A stretch of 64,000 nucleotides of DNA from Hirsutella rhossiliensis. Its lineage: Eukaryota; Ascomycota; Sordariomycetes; Hypocreales; Ophiocordycipitaceae. The stretch is from positions 186,001 to 250,000 of the forward strand of contig NW_025408672.1 of the NCBI RefSeq assembly GCF_020360975.1. The letters are read 5' to 3'. The number at the start of each line of letters is the position of its first letter. Position 1 is the stretch's first letter. The position numbers and the translations under genes are program-made. Positions 23,801 to 37,400 of this stretch are shown here, in pieces. Below the pieces are notes generated by a model. That model was given only the letters and a program-made list of their open reading frames with translations, ran no database searches and was not told the origin of the DNA.

Positions 23801-26800
23801 AGGTCCCCTATAGATATAGTTAGGGAGGTAAAGACTAATCTCTATCTAGGTATAGCCTAGATACTAATCCGTCTTTATATTACGCTAGATAGAGTCTTAG
23901 TCCCCTTTATCTTAGGCATACTATTTATTAGAGCCGCGTATATATTATTTAATTATTCCTTAAGGAACGGCGATATATAGGTTAAATATTAGATCGGCAC
24001 TATCTAGGTAGTTACGCTAGCGGTAGGAGCTATTAGATAGGAGCTTCTAGACGAGGTCGATATAGTAAAATCCTTTTAGACTACGACCTTAATAGTTAAT
24101 AAAGACGTATATAAAAGACTAAAGCTCGAGGAGACTATATAGGAAATAGCTACCTAGCTCCTAAGAAATTTTTTTTAGGCTTTAGTAATAGAAGTTAAAG
24201 AAGATAACCTAGGAGCTACTTAATAATTATAGAAAGAACCCCTTATAGATACCCCGATAGCCGAGATTCTCTTACTAGGAGGCAAGATCCTTAGTTATAG
24301 AGGGGGCGCTAACTAAGTCCTTAACCTAGCCTACGCTAGCGTAAACGAGCCCTTAATAGTACTAGTACGATAGTAATTAATTATAGATAAAGGAGATAAG
24401 GCGATTCTAGCTATCGGATCTAAGATAGTAAAAGAGATTATTAAAGTTATAGTTATAAAGGCTATAGGAGAATTTAAGAAAAATATTATTAGAGCTAGAA
24501 AGAAGTTTAGAAAGATCTAGAAGGTTAAAGTTAAGATAAGGAGGAAACGACTTATTAGATTATATAATCTAAGAGTTAATACTCTTTTTAAAAGAAAAGT
24601 AGATAAGATTAACCCTATTAACGATACTCTATTAAACGGCTCGACGCTAAAAGGGGACCTTAACTAAAAGAAGACTAAATAGAATACCGTTAAAGATAAG
24701 ATATAGCTTAGACCCTACCTAGAATACTTAATAGGAAAATTCTTAAGTATATAAAAAGGAAAGCGGCTAATATAAGAAAGACTTAAAGTAATTTACGAAT
24801 AATTTAAGGGCTTTTTTATAAAGGCAGAAATCCGGATCTTCGATAGTATTCTATTTAATAGGGAAGTAGCGTTATCCTAGGACTTTATAGAAAGAGGTAA
24901 AGTCGACCTAGCTATAGCCCCCCTATAGGTTATTAGGATAATAGAATATAAGGCGTAGTAAGTAGCCTTAATCTTAATCCTAAAAGCGATAGAGTAGAAA
25001 GTTATCGATATCCTTAAAATTAGACTAGAAATAGGAGTCCTTAAAAAAGGGCATAGGCCTTATAAGAACCCTTTTTTTCTAGTAGTAAAGAAAGATAGAG
25101 GACTACGCCTAATTAATTCCGCTACGCGTATAAATACCGTTATAATAAGAGATACGAACCTATTACCGAATATAGACGAATTTAGCGACTATTTCTCGAT
25201 ATATAAGATCCTTTCCCTCTTAGACCTTTTTTTAGGCTATAATTAGATCCCTCTTAATATTAAAAGCTATAACTTTACGATATTCGCGATACCTATTAGC
25301 CTCTTATATATATATATACTCCCTTAAGGGGCTATAAACTTAGTTAGCTAATTTATAAGGATAATATAAAGAATCCTATAAGACCTTATATTAAATATCT
25401 ATAGGAATTTCCTTAATAATATAGGTATTAAGGGGCCCGATATAACGTATAATAATAAAGAGGTAGCGCTAAGAGTAAGGAGATTTATCTTTAAATACCT
25501 TATTAACCTCGATAAAGTCCTAGTTAACGTTAAACTCTTTAGTTATACGATTATAGGGGCTAAATCGAAATTCTACTAGTAAGTAACCGAAGTTATCGGT
25601 TATATCTATAGAATAAATAAAAGGTGCCCTATAGAAGCTAAAGTTATTAAAATTAAGGAATAGATAAGATGCCTTAATATAACGTATATTAAAGCTTTCC
25701 TTAGTATCGTAGGATACTATCGAATCTAGATTAAATGGTTCGCTATCTTAGTAAAACCCCTTATAGACCTACTAAAGAAAGAAGTCTATTAGGAATAGGG
25801 AGATAAATAAGTAAAAGTAATAGCTACCTTTAAGGAAGCTATTACTAATCTAGTCTTTTTAGTATCCCTCGACGTTAGCCTAAGAAGAGGAGATATTATT
25901 CTAATATATAATGCTAGTTTACTTAGCTAGGGGGCAGTCTTAATATAAATCGTCGATAGAAAGAGGCGCCCTATAAGGTTTAAAAGTAGAACGTAGTTAC
26001 TAGTAGAAGCTAAATACGATGCGACAAAGAGGGAGTATAGGGCTATATTAAGTGCGCTTAGGAGACTAAGAATATACCTATATAGCGTATATTTTATCCT
26101 AGAAACTAACGTATAGGTCTTAGTCGATTAACTAAAAGGTGCCCTTAAAGATATCCCTAGAGCTATAGTAACTCGCTAGATAAGCTATATTTTCCTCTTT
26201 AACTTTACTATATAATACGTTAAAGGTAAGAAGAATAGTACAGCCGATAGACTCTTAAGAAAGCCTAAAGGACCTTTTAATATATTAGATAGGGAAATAG
26301 AAGGCGATATTAAAGAAGTTATAGACTTTTACTTAAACGTAGTATAAGGGACTAAGTTATAAGGGGACTACTTAAAGGAATTAAGGATAATTACGGACTT
26401 CCTTTTAACGTTAAAACGGCCGGAGGGCCTTTCTAAATAAGACTATAGGAAGCTACGTCTAAAGAGTCTAAATTTCTATATTAAAGATTAAAAGCTTTAG
26501 CGACTCCCTAGGAAGGAAGAAAGGGGACCTATACTAGTTATAGACAACCTAAAAGAACGGAAAAGGATTATCGTAAAGTACTACGCGTAAATAGGATATA
26601 AAGGATAATAAGTTATATATACGTTTATAAAGAATAGGTATTAGTAGGCTAGCCTTTAAAACGATATTTATAGCGTAATCTCTTCCTATAAAAAATACTA
26701 ATACTTTACGACTAAGAGACCTTAGGAAGTTATAACCACGACCGCGCCTAGCTACCCTATAAGTAAGATTTACTTCGATAGCTAGTATATACTATCTAAT

Positions 26801-27950
26801 TATAGGTATTTATACCTTATAAAAGTATAAGACGACCTTACTAGATAGGTAAAAGTAACCCTAGTTAAGGAAATTACCGTAAGAGCTATAACTAAATTTA
26901 TACTCTTTATTATTTATAGGTATAGCGTAATACTATACGCTATAATTAATAGAGGGCCCGAAATAAAGAAAGACTTTAAGTATATCTTAGAGGATATAGG
27001 CGTTAAAGTTATTTAACCTTTAGTATATAATTTAAAGGTAAACGCGGTAGTAGAATAAGGGCACTAAAGGTTAATAATAGTACTTATAAAAATAGTAGAG
27101 AAAAAGGATAAGTAGATTAGATACCTTAACTAAGTAATCCTTATAAACTAAATAGTAGTTAGAGAGTCTTATAGAATATTAGCTTTCTACTTACTATATA
27201 GATAGGAACTAGTACTACCTCTTAAGGTAGAATACCTAACTTAGTGACTAATTAACTAAGATAAAGTAAAGATAAGAGAATAATTATTTAAAGTATAAGT
27301 ATAAGTTTTAAAAAAGAAAGAAAAAGATATAGAAGAAGCTAAGAAAAGAGTAATAAGATATCGGAATCGATTAGTAGAGAAGATAGATAAAGCTAATAAG
27401 TATATAATAAGGAAAGAAAGCCTATAACCTAGAGACCTTATTTTACTATTCGACGTAAGACGATTAAATAATCTAGGGAGGTAAGCTAAGTATTAAATAA
27501 GGTAGAACGGCCCCTTTTAAGTAGTATCGCGCTCGGAGTAGTCTAAGGCGTATAGGATTAAGACTTTAAATAGAATCGTGCTTAATAAGATAATCCTAGG
27601 AGAGTATCTAAAGAAGTTTAAAAAAGATAAAGAAGGTTAGTAGTGCTCTATTAAGGACGACTAGTTACTCTAAGATAAGATTACTCTTAATAAGAGGAGA
27701 AAGGAAGAAATAATAGATAAAGTAGATAATTTACTACTCCTACTAAGTAAAGAAGCTTTAGATTAGATAGTACTATAGTCATAACGACTCCTTAATAAAC
27801 CTTAGAAGGATTAAAGCTAGGAAGAGGAAGAAAAGCGACTATAGATACCTAAGAAAGGCCTAAGGTATACGATCGAGGTTTAGCTACTATAACTTAGTAA
27901 AGTAAAAAAGGATCTCTATATAGGAGCCCTAAGGACGCTAATCTAATAAG
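20900..27950 (+). pseudogene. gypsy B gag-pol polyprotein, one frame, RIP-ruined
   Basis: A single frame (codon start congruent to 2 modulo 3) can be followed from at least 21476 to beyond 27041 without any indel; its stops are all TAA or TAG. Domains in order: gag with an FNGKN...FLKKFKRE motif (about 21500); protease with Asp at 23705-23707 (DT, then Arg for Gly); reverse transcriptase about 24950-25450 (KNPFFLVVKKDRGLRLINS; active box FLNN for FLDD, Asn-Asn at 25415-25420); RNase H about 25990-26290; integrase about 26560-27650. The borders of the frame are approximate. Gag and pol are fused without frameshift, so the original was one polyprotein of well over 2000 residues. Confidence 0.85.
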
Positions 27951-30006
27951 AAAAGGAGGAGGTAAAAAGGAGCTAAGGAGAAAAAGGTAGTAAAGATAAA
28001 AATCTATAACTATCGTAAGAAGTATACTAGAACCTAACTAGTAACCTAGGCACCGTCTAACTATCTAATTAAAGGACGACTATAGTAGCCGAGATATTTA
28101 TAAGCGCCCTACTTACTACCTTACCGTTTTAAATTTTCTACTTAAAGCTCCCTAAGTAGATAAAGATAATATTTCCTACCCTTCCTTAATAATAACCTAC
28201 CCTTTACTACCTTAAAGAAGATAAATAGAGATATAATTAAATAATAAAGTAAGAAAATAAATATTCTTACTACCTACCTCCCTTAAGAATAGGATTTTTT
28301 ACTTTATAGATAGGGACGTTTATTCTTTATTATAGAGGGGGAGACCCGCTATAGCGAAAATAAACGCGCCTATAAGATAAATTTTAATATATTTTCGACT
28401 TACTAAATTAAACGCGTATAACCTTAAGAGAAAAACTTTTACCGCTAAAGATAGCGACTAAATAAGGCTACTTACTCCTAGTAAACCTACTATAAACTAC
28501 TATAAAGCGAACTTAAAGACTATTTAATTATTACTTAAGAGAGAGCTTATTAAACTTATATAATCTCTTTCTAGGTAAAACGGGTATAAGGTTAATTTCC
28601 TCCCTTTTCTTTAAATCCTTAGTAAGACTAAAGGGATTAAGGATATTACGAAGAAGATAAGGGGCGGTCTTATTACTAATATACTTATTGTAAAACTTAT
28701 TAGTCTCGAGGTCGGTATAGAAATTATAACTATATATATAGTTAGCGAATCTATTAAGGTTATAAGTAGCCCTATAGTATCTAAGGAAGTACCGCTATTT
28801 ATAAATAGGCGCTTTAGTTAAATCCTAGATATAGTTAGCGTAAGAACCGCTAGTAGTGCCTAGAAAAGAGATATACTTATAAAAAGGAAATATAACGTGC
28901 TTATAAGCGGAAGTTATAGTTATTTAATAAGTTTAAATATACCCTTAATAAAGGCGAGGATTATAAGTTCCGTATAAAGTAATTAGGACTACTTAAGAGT
29001 ATTCTTACCGCCCTAAACTAAGCTAAGAAAAGAAGTATCGGCGTAGATAAGCGATTTCTATAGGAATATAAGTTACTAGCCGACGTTTATAATAAAGGGT
29101 ATAGAAGACAATTTAATTATACCGACCTAGCGTACTCTTAAGAAAGTAAGAAAAAAGAGAGCGACCGCGCGCTTTAATCTTAATAATATTAGGAGCTTTT
29201 AACGGAACCTATAACTAAAAGGCAATTTCTATATAAATTAGAAACCCTTAGTAACCGATATTATTTCTATTATAGACCTAGGTCTCGAAGTAACTATAGA
29301 TCTATAAAAGAAGACGGTTAAAATAAGCTAAGCGAGATTAGATAAGTTAGATAGTTATTACTTAAAAGTACTTTATATAAAAAGGAAAGACCTTAGTACG
29401 ATAATTCTAAGTAAGAAGAGTAGTAGTAACGAGGGAAGGTCGTAGAAAAGTAGTTAAAGAGAGGTTAACGATATCTAGTAGCTCTTTAGTTTCGAGCTTA
29501 GCGGTTTTATAAGATATAATAAAGAAAAAGAGGTAGTCGTAAAAGGAGAAGATAAGAGGTAGCGGTCTAGAGAAATAAAGAAGATAGAGGAGAGAAGAGG
29601 AAGAAGAGGAATAAAAAGAGTAAAGAGGAGAAGAAAAGAGTAGAGATTAGATAGCTTACTAATCGATAACTAGCAAAAGAAGCTATTTAAGCGTAACCCC
29701 TAAACACGCCCGAGACCTTACCGCTATAGAGGCTAGCTAAAGTAACTAATAACCGCGCGCTCTAATAACTATTTATTCCTCTCGCTATACCCTCCTTCTT
29801 CCTTCCTTCTTTATCCTTCTATATATATATATATATATATACTCTATACGCTTCCCTACTTATAACGATCCCCTCTATTAATATAACTCTTATATATATA
29901 TATAATACCCTCTTAGCCTCTTAGCGTTATAACTTAGAACTACTTACCTTAACTATCTAATCTTATCTTTTCCCTTTCTTTCGCTTACTCTACCCTTTCC
30001 TAAGAT
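27951..30006. other. Unassigned interval inside gypsy B
   Basis: RIP-mutated interval between pol and the 3' ORF. Lys/Arg-rich codon strings are visible on the plus strand near 28340-28700 and 29560-29640, and a (TA)n microsatellite at 29820-29841. No single frame is convincingly continuous and I recognise no domain. Confidence 0.5.
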
Positions 30007-32550
30007 ATAGCAGCGAACCTAAATAGTATCCTAGGCCTAGCTATAGACCTCCCTAAGAATACCGCTATCTTCTTTAGCGTACTACTATTTAGGAGTAGGA
30101 GCTCTATTTTACCTACTTACTACGGCGAAGTTAAAGTAGAAGGCGGTAAAGGGCGCTTCTACGCTAAAGACAAGGAAAAGTTTATAGACTAAGACCGACG
30201 AGACGTTTATAGGCAGAAGCAACCTCCTTAGTACGTCTATAGAGACTATTAGCACCTAATACTAATAGGCCCTATTAGATAGCGGGATATTACCCTTAAA
30301 GACGCTCGGATAATATATAAGGGCGTTAAAAAGATAAACGGATTTGCTAGGAATAAGGCCCGCTAGGAAGAGTATATCGTCGACGTATATAACTTTCTCT
30401 ATAGAGCTATCGATAAACGATAGGCTATAAGCTTTAGCCTTAGCGCGATAATTAAGATCTTAATAAGAGGTATCGAGAACGCGGTATGCCCTTTACCTTA
30501 CCTACTATCGGTTTATACCGACTACTAAGGGGAACCTATCGAAGATATAGAAGATAGATATATAAAGTACTATAAATACTTAAACGATAGGGAGTATCTA
30601 ATTAAGTTTACCGCTCCTACCTTTAACCTTAGTCGCTTTACGTATAAATAAAGGTATATAACTAGAGTTATTAACTTTTTAGTAGGACTAAACGAAGGGG
30701 GACTTTACTAAGGAGCGTTCCTCTAGGACCGTAGGGAAGGAAACTTAGTTATTTTCGATGCTTAGAAAGAGGGACGGTACGCTAGACTCTATATATTCCT
30801 ATAAGTATAGCGGTAGTTTCTTTATATCCTCTAAGTCCCTTATAACTTTACCTATACGCTAGTCCCTTATACCGCTTAGTAGGAAGGGTAGGAATACGGC
30901 TACTTAGCCTTAATAATAATCTAATACTAGGTTAAAGGTATAGTCGGGCTACGCCTTAAGATAATTAAGCAGCGATACTTAAAAGTTAAAGTAATTCTAG
31001 AGTAAAGGTATAGGGTAATATAAAAAGCCCCGTAAATAGATAAAATCTTATACTAAGACTAGTATTTCTTTAAGCTAGATAAGAGGATAAGTATAAAAGG
31101 CTACGTCGATAGGCTAATATATAGAATCTAAGCTATCGCGGCGAACGAACTTAATTATATATAAGCGATATTATAAGGTAGCGGAGTTTCCTAGTAGTTT
31201 AATAGCGGGGTTAAATAACTATAAAGGATACTATTTAATTAGGGTTTAATAACTTTTAGCGGAGTCTTTCCTATAAGGATTCCTAGGTATAAACGGATTT
31301 ACTAATATAACTATATTATTTTAAGAGATTAAGAAGAATAAGACCTTTAAGAGGTCCTAGAGGTAGTTAACCTCTAAGATAAGCCTAGCGGATAGAAACT
31401 ACTACTTTAAAGAGATATAGAACTAGCTTATATAGTAAGGAGAGCGAGAAAAGAGCTAACTACGCTAGCTACCCTTATAGAGTAACTTAACCTAATCGCT
31501 TAAGCTACGCGCGGTTTCTTTATAAGACTCCTCCTTAAAAAGACCCCTAACTATTTAATCGCGCTAATAGGGATCGAGAATAGGCCTAGACCTTCGTTAC
31601 CTTAAGCGTTAACTAAATTAAGCTCCTTATCTAAACTAAGTAGCCTTTCCCTAAGTAACCTTAAGATAGGATCCCTACCCTAGAATCTATAAAGGAGAGA
31701 GCTAAGCGCCCCTACTAGTTCCCTTATCTATATAGAAACGACGCTTTTATTTTCCCCCTTAGATATATAGCTAATTAAGCCTACTCCTCGCCCGCTATTA
31801 ACGATCCCTCTAAACGTATAAAGGAGTAAAAGACTTATAACCGTACCCCCGCCGATAGCCTAATAAGAAGCTAGTAAGGAAGAAAGGTAGATAGCGCGGC
31901 TACTAACTCGCCTTAGGACTCCGAAATTACTAGGCGCTCGGTTAATTACCTTAAGGCCGAAGACTCTAGTAACGCCTACGGCGCGCCCTATTACTCCCTA
32001 GAAACGAAGTATAGTAATAGCCTCTCCGGCTATAGTCCCTATAAGGTTTATACTAGGCTTTAAACCCTCCTAGGTTAAAGGAGTTAAAAACCTAGGAATA
32101 TATTAGAACTACCGCTAGGATATTAACAACTATAATTCTATATATTTACGTAGGACTATTAGTAACGCAATAACGACTAGTCTATAAGACTCTATAGCTT
32201 ATTTAATCTAGCTATACCTAAAGCTATAGACTAGTAAAGATACTAACTACTTTATTTCCCTAACGCCCCTAGGAATAATAAGCGCGAATACTTAAGAGCG
32301 TATATAAGGGGTAGTAGATAATTATCTAAAGAAGGAAGTATATAAGTAAAGATAGGAAAGAGCTAAATAAGTAGCTCGTAGGTAAAGGGAGGAATAAATA
32401 ACGCGAAGGGAAGGGATTATAGTAAAGGAAAAAAGTTCCGTCGATAGTTTATTTACTTACTTACGTGCTTAGGAAGAGAGCCTTACCTATTATTATCGCG
32501 CCCTTTCTATTAGTATCTTAGGTCGGAAAGTCGCTAGGGAGGAGTTTAAT
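30007..32550 (+). pseudogene. Extra 3' ORF of gypsy B, about 845 codons, unknown function
   Basis: One frame (congruent to 1 modulo 3, different from pol) runs without indels from an ATA at 30007, which would be ATG before RIP, followed by GCAGCGAACC, to the edge of the 3' LTR. Several dozen in-frame stops are all TAA or TAG, the RIP products of CAA, CAG and TGG; a random frame would not stay free of other disruptions over 2.5 kb. The encoded protein is rich in charged residues, Gln and Tyr, with a Pro/Ser/Arg-rich stretch after about two thirds and a basic helix-like end. I see no run of hydrophobic segments, so it is not obviously an envelope protein. No domain recognised. Confidence 0.65.
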
Positions 32551-32926
32551 AGGTAAGATCGCACCCTTATAGATATTAGCCCGTTAAAGGGATAAGACCC
32601 TTAGCGCCCCCCCCCCCTTTCTTACCTCCTTCGAAGTATACTTAAAGGCTTTATAAAGACCTTAATTATCTAATCGGGTATCTTCCTTAATTATAGTTAA
32701 TTTAAATTTTTATTTTTCCCCTTTAAAGTAGAGGCCGCTAGTTACGCGACTTTAATAAAGATAAAGAGGCATAAAGTAAAGAAATCTCTAAGACTTATAT
32801 CTATAACCTAAGGCCCTTAGAGCTATATATAGGACTAATAATTAGATAATTACGTAGTTAATTACTTTACTAATCCTTAGCTATATACTACGCGTGCTTT
32901 AGGTATATACCCTCGTCCCCGTTAAA
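32545..32926 (+). repeat. gypsy B 3' LTR (382 bp)
   Basis: Partner of 20346-20728; ends CCCGTTAAA, followed by target duplication GTAG. Confidence 0.93.
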
Positions 32927-33747
32927 GTAGGAAATAGCTAACCTATCGATCCTAGAGTAAGCCTTAGAAATAAGAGCGGACCTTATCTTATTATAAGAGC
33001 CTTACCTCTATAAGATCGATAATAGCTATATCCTTATATAGTATCTAGCCTATAATATTATAACTCCTATCCCTTTTACTAACTTTTCTAAGCTCGCTAA
33101 AAGGCCTAGGGTTATAGCTTATAAGAGGAAGGAAGCTTAGATAGAAGCTAGCCCTAGCTTCGACCTCTTTTACGATCCTAATATATAGGCTATAAGGGTA
33201 AAAGGCGCCGAGCTATTTACCCTTATTAACCTATATAATAAAAAAGAAGTTAAAGGGGCCCTAGCTAGCTAAGGCCGGTAAGGGCCCCTTATAATAGAAA
33301 GGCTACTACTAATAGCCTAGCTCCTATAGTAGCCCTTCCTATTAGTAAGGGACTTTAACCTATACTACCTTTATTAGAACCCTTTTATAGAACCCTTTAA
33401 GGCTAATAAGGTAGAAGCCCTTATTAGCTAGCTCGACCGCTATAAGGCTTCCTTATTAATAGATCTTAAGGTAGTTATAGAAGGTACTTATTAAAGGAAA
33501 GGCTTAAAAGGGGCCTCGGTTATAGACCTTACTTTCTATAGCCCCTTTAAATAGCTAACCTAGGCTAACTTTTACTTCTTAGAGGCTATAAGCTTAGATT
33601 ATAGGCCTATAGCCTTTAAAGCTAGCTTAAGGGGCCCTAATAGGCTACTACTAGCTAGGCCTACTACCTATAATTATAGGAAAGTAGACTAAAAGGTATT
33701 CTCGGAATACTTAGCTAAGAAGGAATAGGACCTCCTTATAGCTATAG
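32927..33747 (+). mobile_element. LINE copy 1, part 3 (endonuclease region of ORF2)
   Basis: AP-endonuclease-like domain at the start of ORF2. Readable landmarks are FLLVRDFNL near 33334 (the Gly-Asp-Phe-Asn box with Gly altered to Arg) and VIDLTFYSP near 33520. Matches copy 2 at 62669-63490. Broken at 33747 by the 697-bp TIR element. Confidence 0.85.
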
Positions 33748-34444
33748 TATAAGAATATACCCTTATATTCTTATTTTACTATTATAAAGAAATAATAGGC
33801 ATAGGGAGGCTTTATAGAATAAGCTAGTAAAAAGAGGCTCTATAATATAGTCTAAGGGAATAACCCTTAAAAGACAAAGACCTCTACTAAACATCTATAC
33901 CTTCCTCTAGGAAAAGCGGGTCAGGATAAGCCTATCCTTATAAACAAAAATATATATAAAATGCATAAGTTAATTACGAGTAGAACGGATACCCTATTGC
34001 CTATTTTAGCCTAGCGGTTCCGAAGATATCCGCGATACGAGAATAGGTAGGGCATAGAACATTCTAGTTAAATCCACTACTTATACTAGAACCTATAGTC
34101 TTACGTTAACCATCACGCTATAATTAGACCACCTACTAAGTTAGGAAGATATACTATAGATAGAGCTTTTTAAGCACTATAGAATATACTAGAAAGCTTA
34201 CTAATTAGTCTACTAGTAGGCGAGCAATAGTCTATAAAAGACGAAGGATTTCCCTAGGAGTAGTAGATAGAATAAGTAAGTTCGTAAGTATCTTTTACAA
34301 CGCTATTCTTTTAATATATTATTTAGCCCCTTATATGCTCGTTATAAATTCCGGACGAAATCCTACCCTATACTCCTTTAGCCGGTCTTTCCGCTTACGT
34401 TATCGATTACCCGATTCTACGCTTATTACTTATACCTTCTTATA
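33748..34444. mobile_element. 697-bp non-autonomous TIR element, partly RIP-mutated
   Basis: Insertion absent from LINE copy 2. Ends TATAAGAATATA and, inverted, TATAAGAAGGTA agree at 10 of 12 positions; TATAG is duplicated at 33743-33747 and 34445-34449. The middle (about 33870-34340) keeps roughly 14 CA but only about 3 TG, a strand bias not seen in neighbouring parts. No coding capacity seen; the 77-codon open frame from 34335 runs out of the element into the LINE and mixes two sequences. Confidence 0.75.
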
Positions 34445-37400
34445 TATAGAGAGGGCTATAAAAAGAGATAACTTAGAAGGGATAGCTTCCCTTTTAATAA
34501 GAACCCTTATAGAGGCCTCGAACGTAGCGATACCGAAAAAGAAGCCCTATAAGGGATCTAAGCCTTAGTAGACCAACGAGCTAATATGCCTTTAGAAAGC
34601 CCTAAGCCGAGCCTAACGAGCTTATAGGCTAGCCTAGGATAAGGAGAGCTAGAAGAGCTTTATAGAGGCCCGAAATAGCTTTAAGTATACTATTAGGGCT
34701 ACTAAAAAGCAATACTAAGAGAGCTTCTTAATAGAAGTAGTAGGAAAGGATATCTTTACGGCCTTTTCCTATACTAAGGCTAGAGCTAACCCTACCCTTC
34801 TTAGTATCTCGTATATAAAAGAAGGGATAGAGGTAAAAGCTAATACCTTTACGGAAAAATATAAGGCCTTCTTAATAACCTTTTTTCCGACCCTAGACCC
34901 TAGCCCTAGCCCTCCCCTTAGCCCCCCTTAGAGCCTAGAAAAAGAAGAGCCCCTAGGCTATATAGGTAGTAAGGGCACGGTTAAGTAGGACTAGCTAAAG
35001 CTAAAGGACCCTAAGATTAAGAGGGCTATTTTTAGCTCTTTTAATAAGAAAGCCCCTAGCCCGGACTCCCTTAGCTTCCTCCTTATCTAATACGTATATA
35101 AGGCTATCCCTATAGTCTTTAATAGGGCCTATAAAGCCTTATTTAACTAAGGATACTACCTTAAGGCATAGAAGGAAGCTATAGGAATTATACTCCCTAA
35201 GTAAAATAAGTAAGACTATACTATCCCTAAGGCCTATAGGGTTATAAGTCTACTTAACTGCTTAGGAAAAGTCCTCGAAAAGCTATACGCTACCCGGCTA
35301 AGCTATCTAGCTAATACGGCTAGGCTTCTAAACCCTATATAGCTAGGGGGACGAAAGTAGCGGTTAGCTATAAACACGGCCCTCCTCCTCCTATACTATA
35401 TCTAAAAGAAGCGGGAGTCTAATAAGAAGGCTATTACTAGTACCCTCTTATTAGATATAAAGGGCGCCTTCGATTTCTTATTAAAGGAATAGCTTATAAG
35501 GGTCCTAAAGGAATTAAACCTCCCTAAGGCCCTTATAAGCTAGGTAGACTACTTCCTTACTAAAAGGAAGATCTAGCTAGCCTTTAAGGGGTAAGTCTAG
35601 CCCCTTATAGACCTAGTAATAGGAGTGCCTTAAGGGTCCCTTATTAGCCCTATTTTATTCCTCTTATACGTAAGGGGGATACTAGCGGCTAATGGATACT
35701 AGCTGTCTTATATAGATAACTTTAGTATCTCTATAACGTCGACCTCGGCTAAGAAAAACGTTCGGTAGCTAGAAGTAATAGCTGCTAACCTATTCGAATA
35801 AGCTAAAGACTAAGGGGTCTACTTCGACCCCTTAAAGATAGAACTTATTTACTTTAGTAGGTAACGATAGCCTATTTTAAAGGGTATAATAGTAAGAGGC
35901 TTATTTTTTAAGGCAAAGCCCTTAGTACGCTAGCTAGGGGTCTTCTTTAATTCTAGGCTCCTATTTAAATAATATATTAAGAAGAAGGTAGTATCTATAT
36001 AAGCTACCTTTAAAAGACTATCCCGCCTAACCTCTACGTAAAAAGGCCTATTATTTAGAGCCTTTAAATAGCTCTACTAGGCCTACGTAACCTCTATAGT
36101 AGACTATAGGGCCTAACTTTAGTATAGGGGGCCTAAGACCCCTAAGAACCTTATAAAGCCTTTCTAAAGGCTATAAAACTAGGCTCTTTTAAAGGTCTTA
36201 AGGGCCTTTAAAGGATCCCCTATTAGGGCCTTAAAAGCTAAAGCGGCCCTACCGCTACTAGAGGTACGATTTAAAAGGGCATACCTCTCTTACGCCCTCT
36301 AGACCCTATACTTCTTACCTAGGTACCTTATAAAGTAAGCTTACGACCTAGCTATATAGGATAACCTCGCCGACTTAGGCTTTAACCTAAGGGCCTTAAG
36401 CTATATTAGGCTATATATATAGCTCTTCCGCCTCCTTAAAGGCCTAGTAGCCCTTATAGGACCTAACTATAACTTAGAAAGAAGGAAAGCTAGCTAGGAG
36501 CCCTTATAGGCCCTAGAGCCTAAGGCCTTTATTATAATAATAAAGGCCCCTAAGCCCTTAGCTAAGAAGTAATACTAACGCCTCTTAGCTAGCCTAGCTA
36601 GCTTAAAAGACTTTAGGTTATAGCCCTTAGCCTTCTATACTAATAGCTTTAAGGGGTGCCTTAAGGGGTCCCCTATAAAGACTAACGCTTACTCCTTTTA
36701 TAAAATAGGCCTAGAAAATAGGCCTATTAAGGTGTACTATAAGAACCTAGGACCCTCGATCGAAGTAGCTAACGTAGAGCTATTCGCGATATTAAGGGTC
36801 TTAGAGGACCTAGCTAAGAGGCCTCGGCCCTTAAAGCTTAGCCCTCTTAACCCCCTTATAGATACCTATATCTTTATAGATAGCTAAGCTACTATAAAGA
36901 AGGTTATAGGTTTCTTAGACCTAAATATATATATTAAAAGGCTCCTATCTAGCTTAGAAGCCTTTTATAATATATAGCTATACTAGTACCCTAGCTACCT
37001 AAGGATCTTTAGTAACGAGCTAGCCGACTAACTAGCTAAAAGAGGCTTAGGGGCCCCTACCTAGGGGACCCCCTTAGTCTTTATTAGCTACTTATAAAGA
37101 AAGGTCTAGTAAGCTACTAAGGACTATTAAAAGGGACTCTAGGCTACTAAGGCGGCTAAAGGCCTTAGGGCTAAGGGCCTAGGCAAGCACTATATATCTA
37201 TTTAAAAGACCCCCCGCCTAGCCCTTAGCCTAGAAAAGGACCTTATAAGGAGGCCTAGGCTAACCCTCTCGGCCTTTTACTAGCTCCTCTTTAAGGCTAG
37301 CTTCTTATTTTCCTTTTTTAAAAGGACTAATAAGGTAGACCGAGACGACTACCGCTATAGCTAAGGAAGGTATATAGCTAAGCACCTTATCTTAAGGTGC

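Larger units (their letters stand above)
20346..32926 (+). mobile_element. Ty3/gypsy element B, 12.6 kb, RIP-mutated
   Basis: Unusually long gypsy element with LTRs 20346-20728 and 32545-32926 and target duplication GTAG (20342-20345, 32927-32930). LINE copy 2 has a single copy of this site and no insertion. The ends read TTTAACGGG and CCCGTTAAA. Internal content: a continuous gag-pol frame of about 6.5 kb, an unassigned interval 27950-30006, and an extra sense-strand ORF up to the 3' LTR. A purine tract (AGGGAGGAG) precedes the 3' LTR. Confidence 0.93.

Noticed and set aside
29820..29841. (TA)n tract as an origin or promoter element
   Set aside because: A short microsatellite is expected in DNA so enriched in TA; nothing around it supports a function.
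34335..34568. Open frame of 77 codons starting with a retained ATG
   Set aside because: The first part lies in the 697-bp insertion and the rest in the LINE linker; it is a chance fusion across an insertion border, not a gene.
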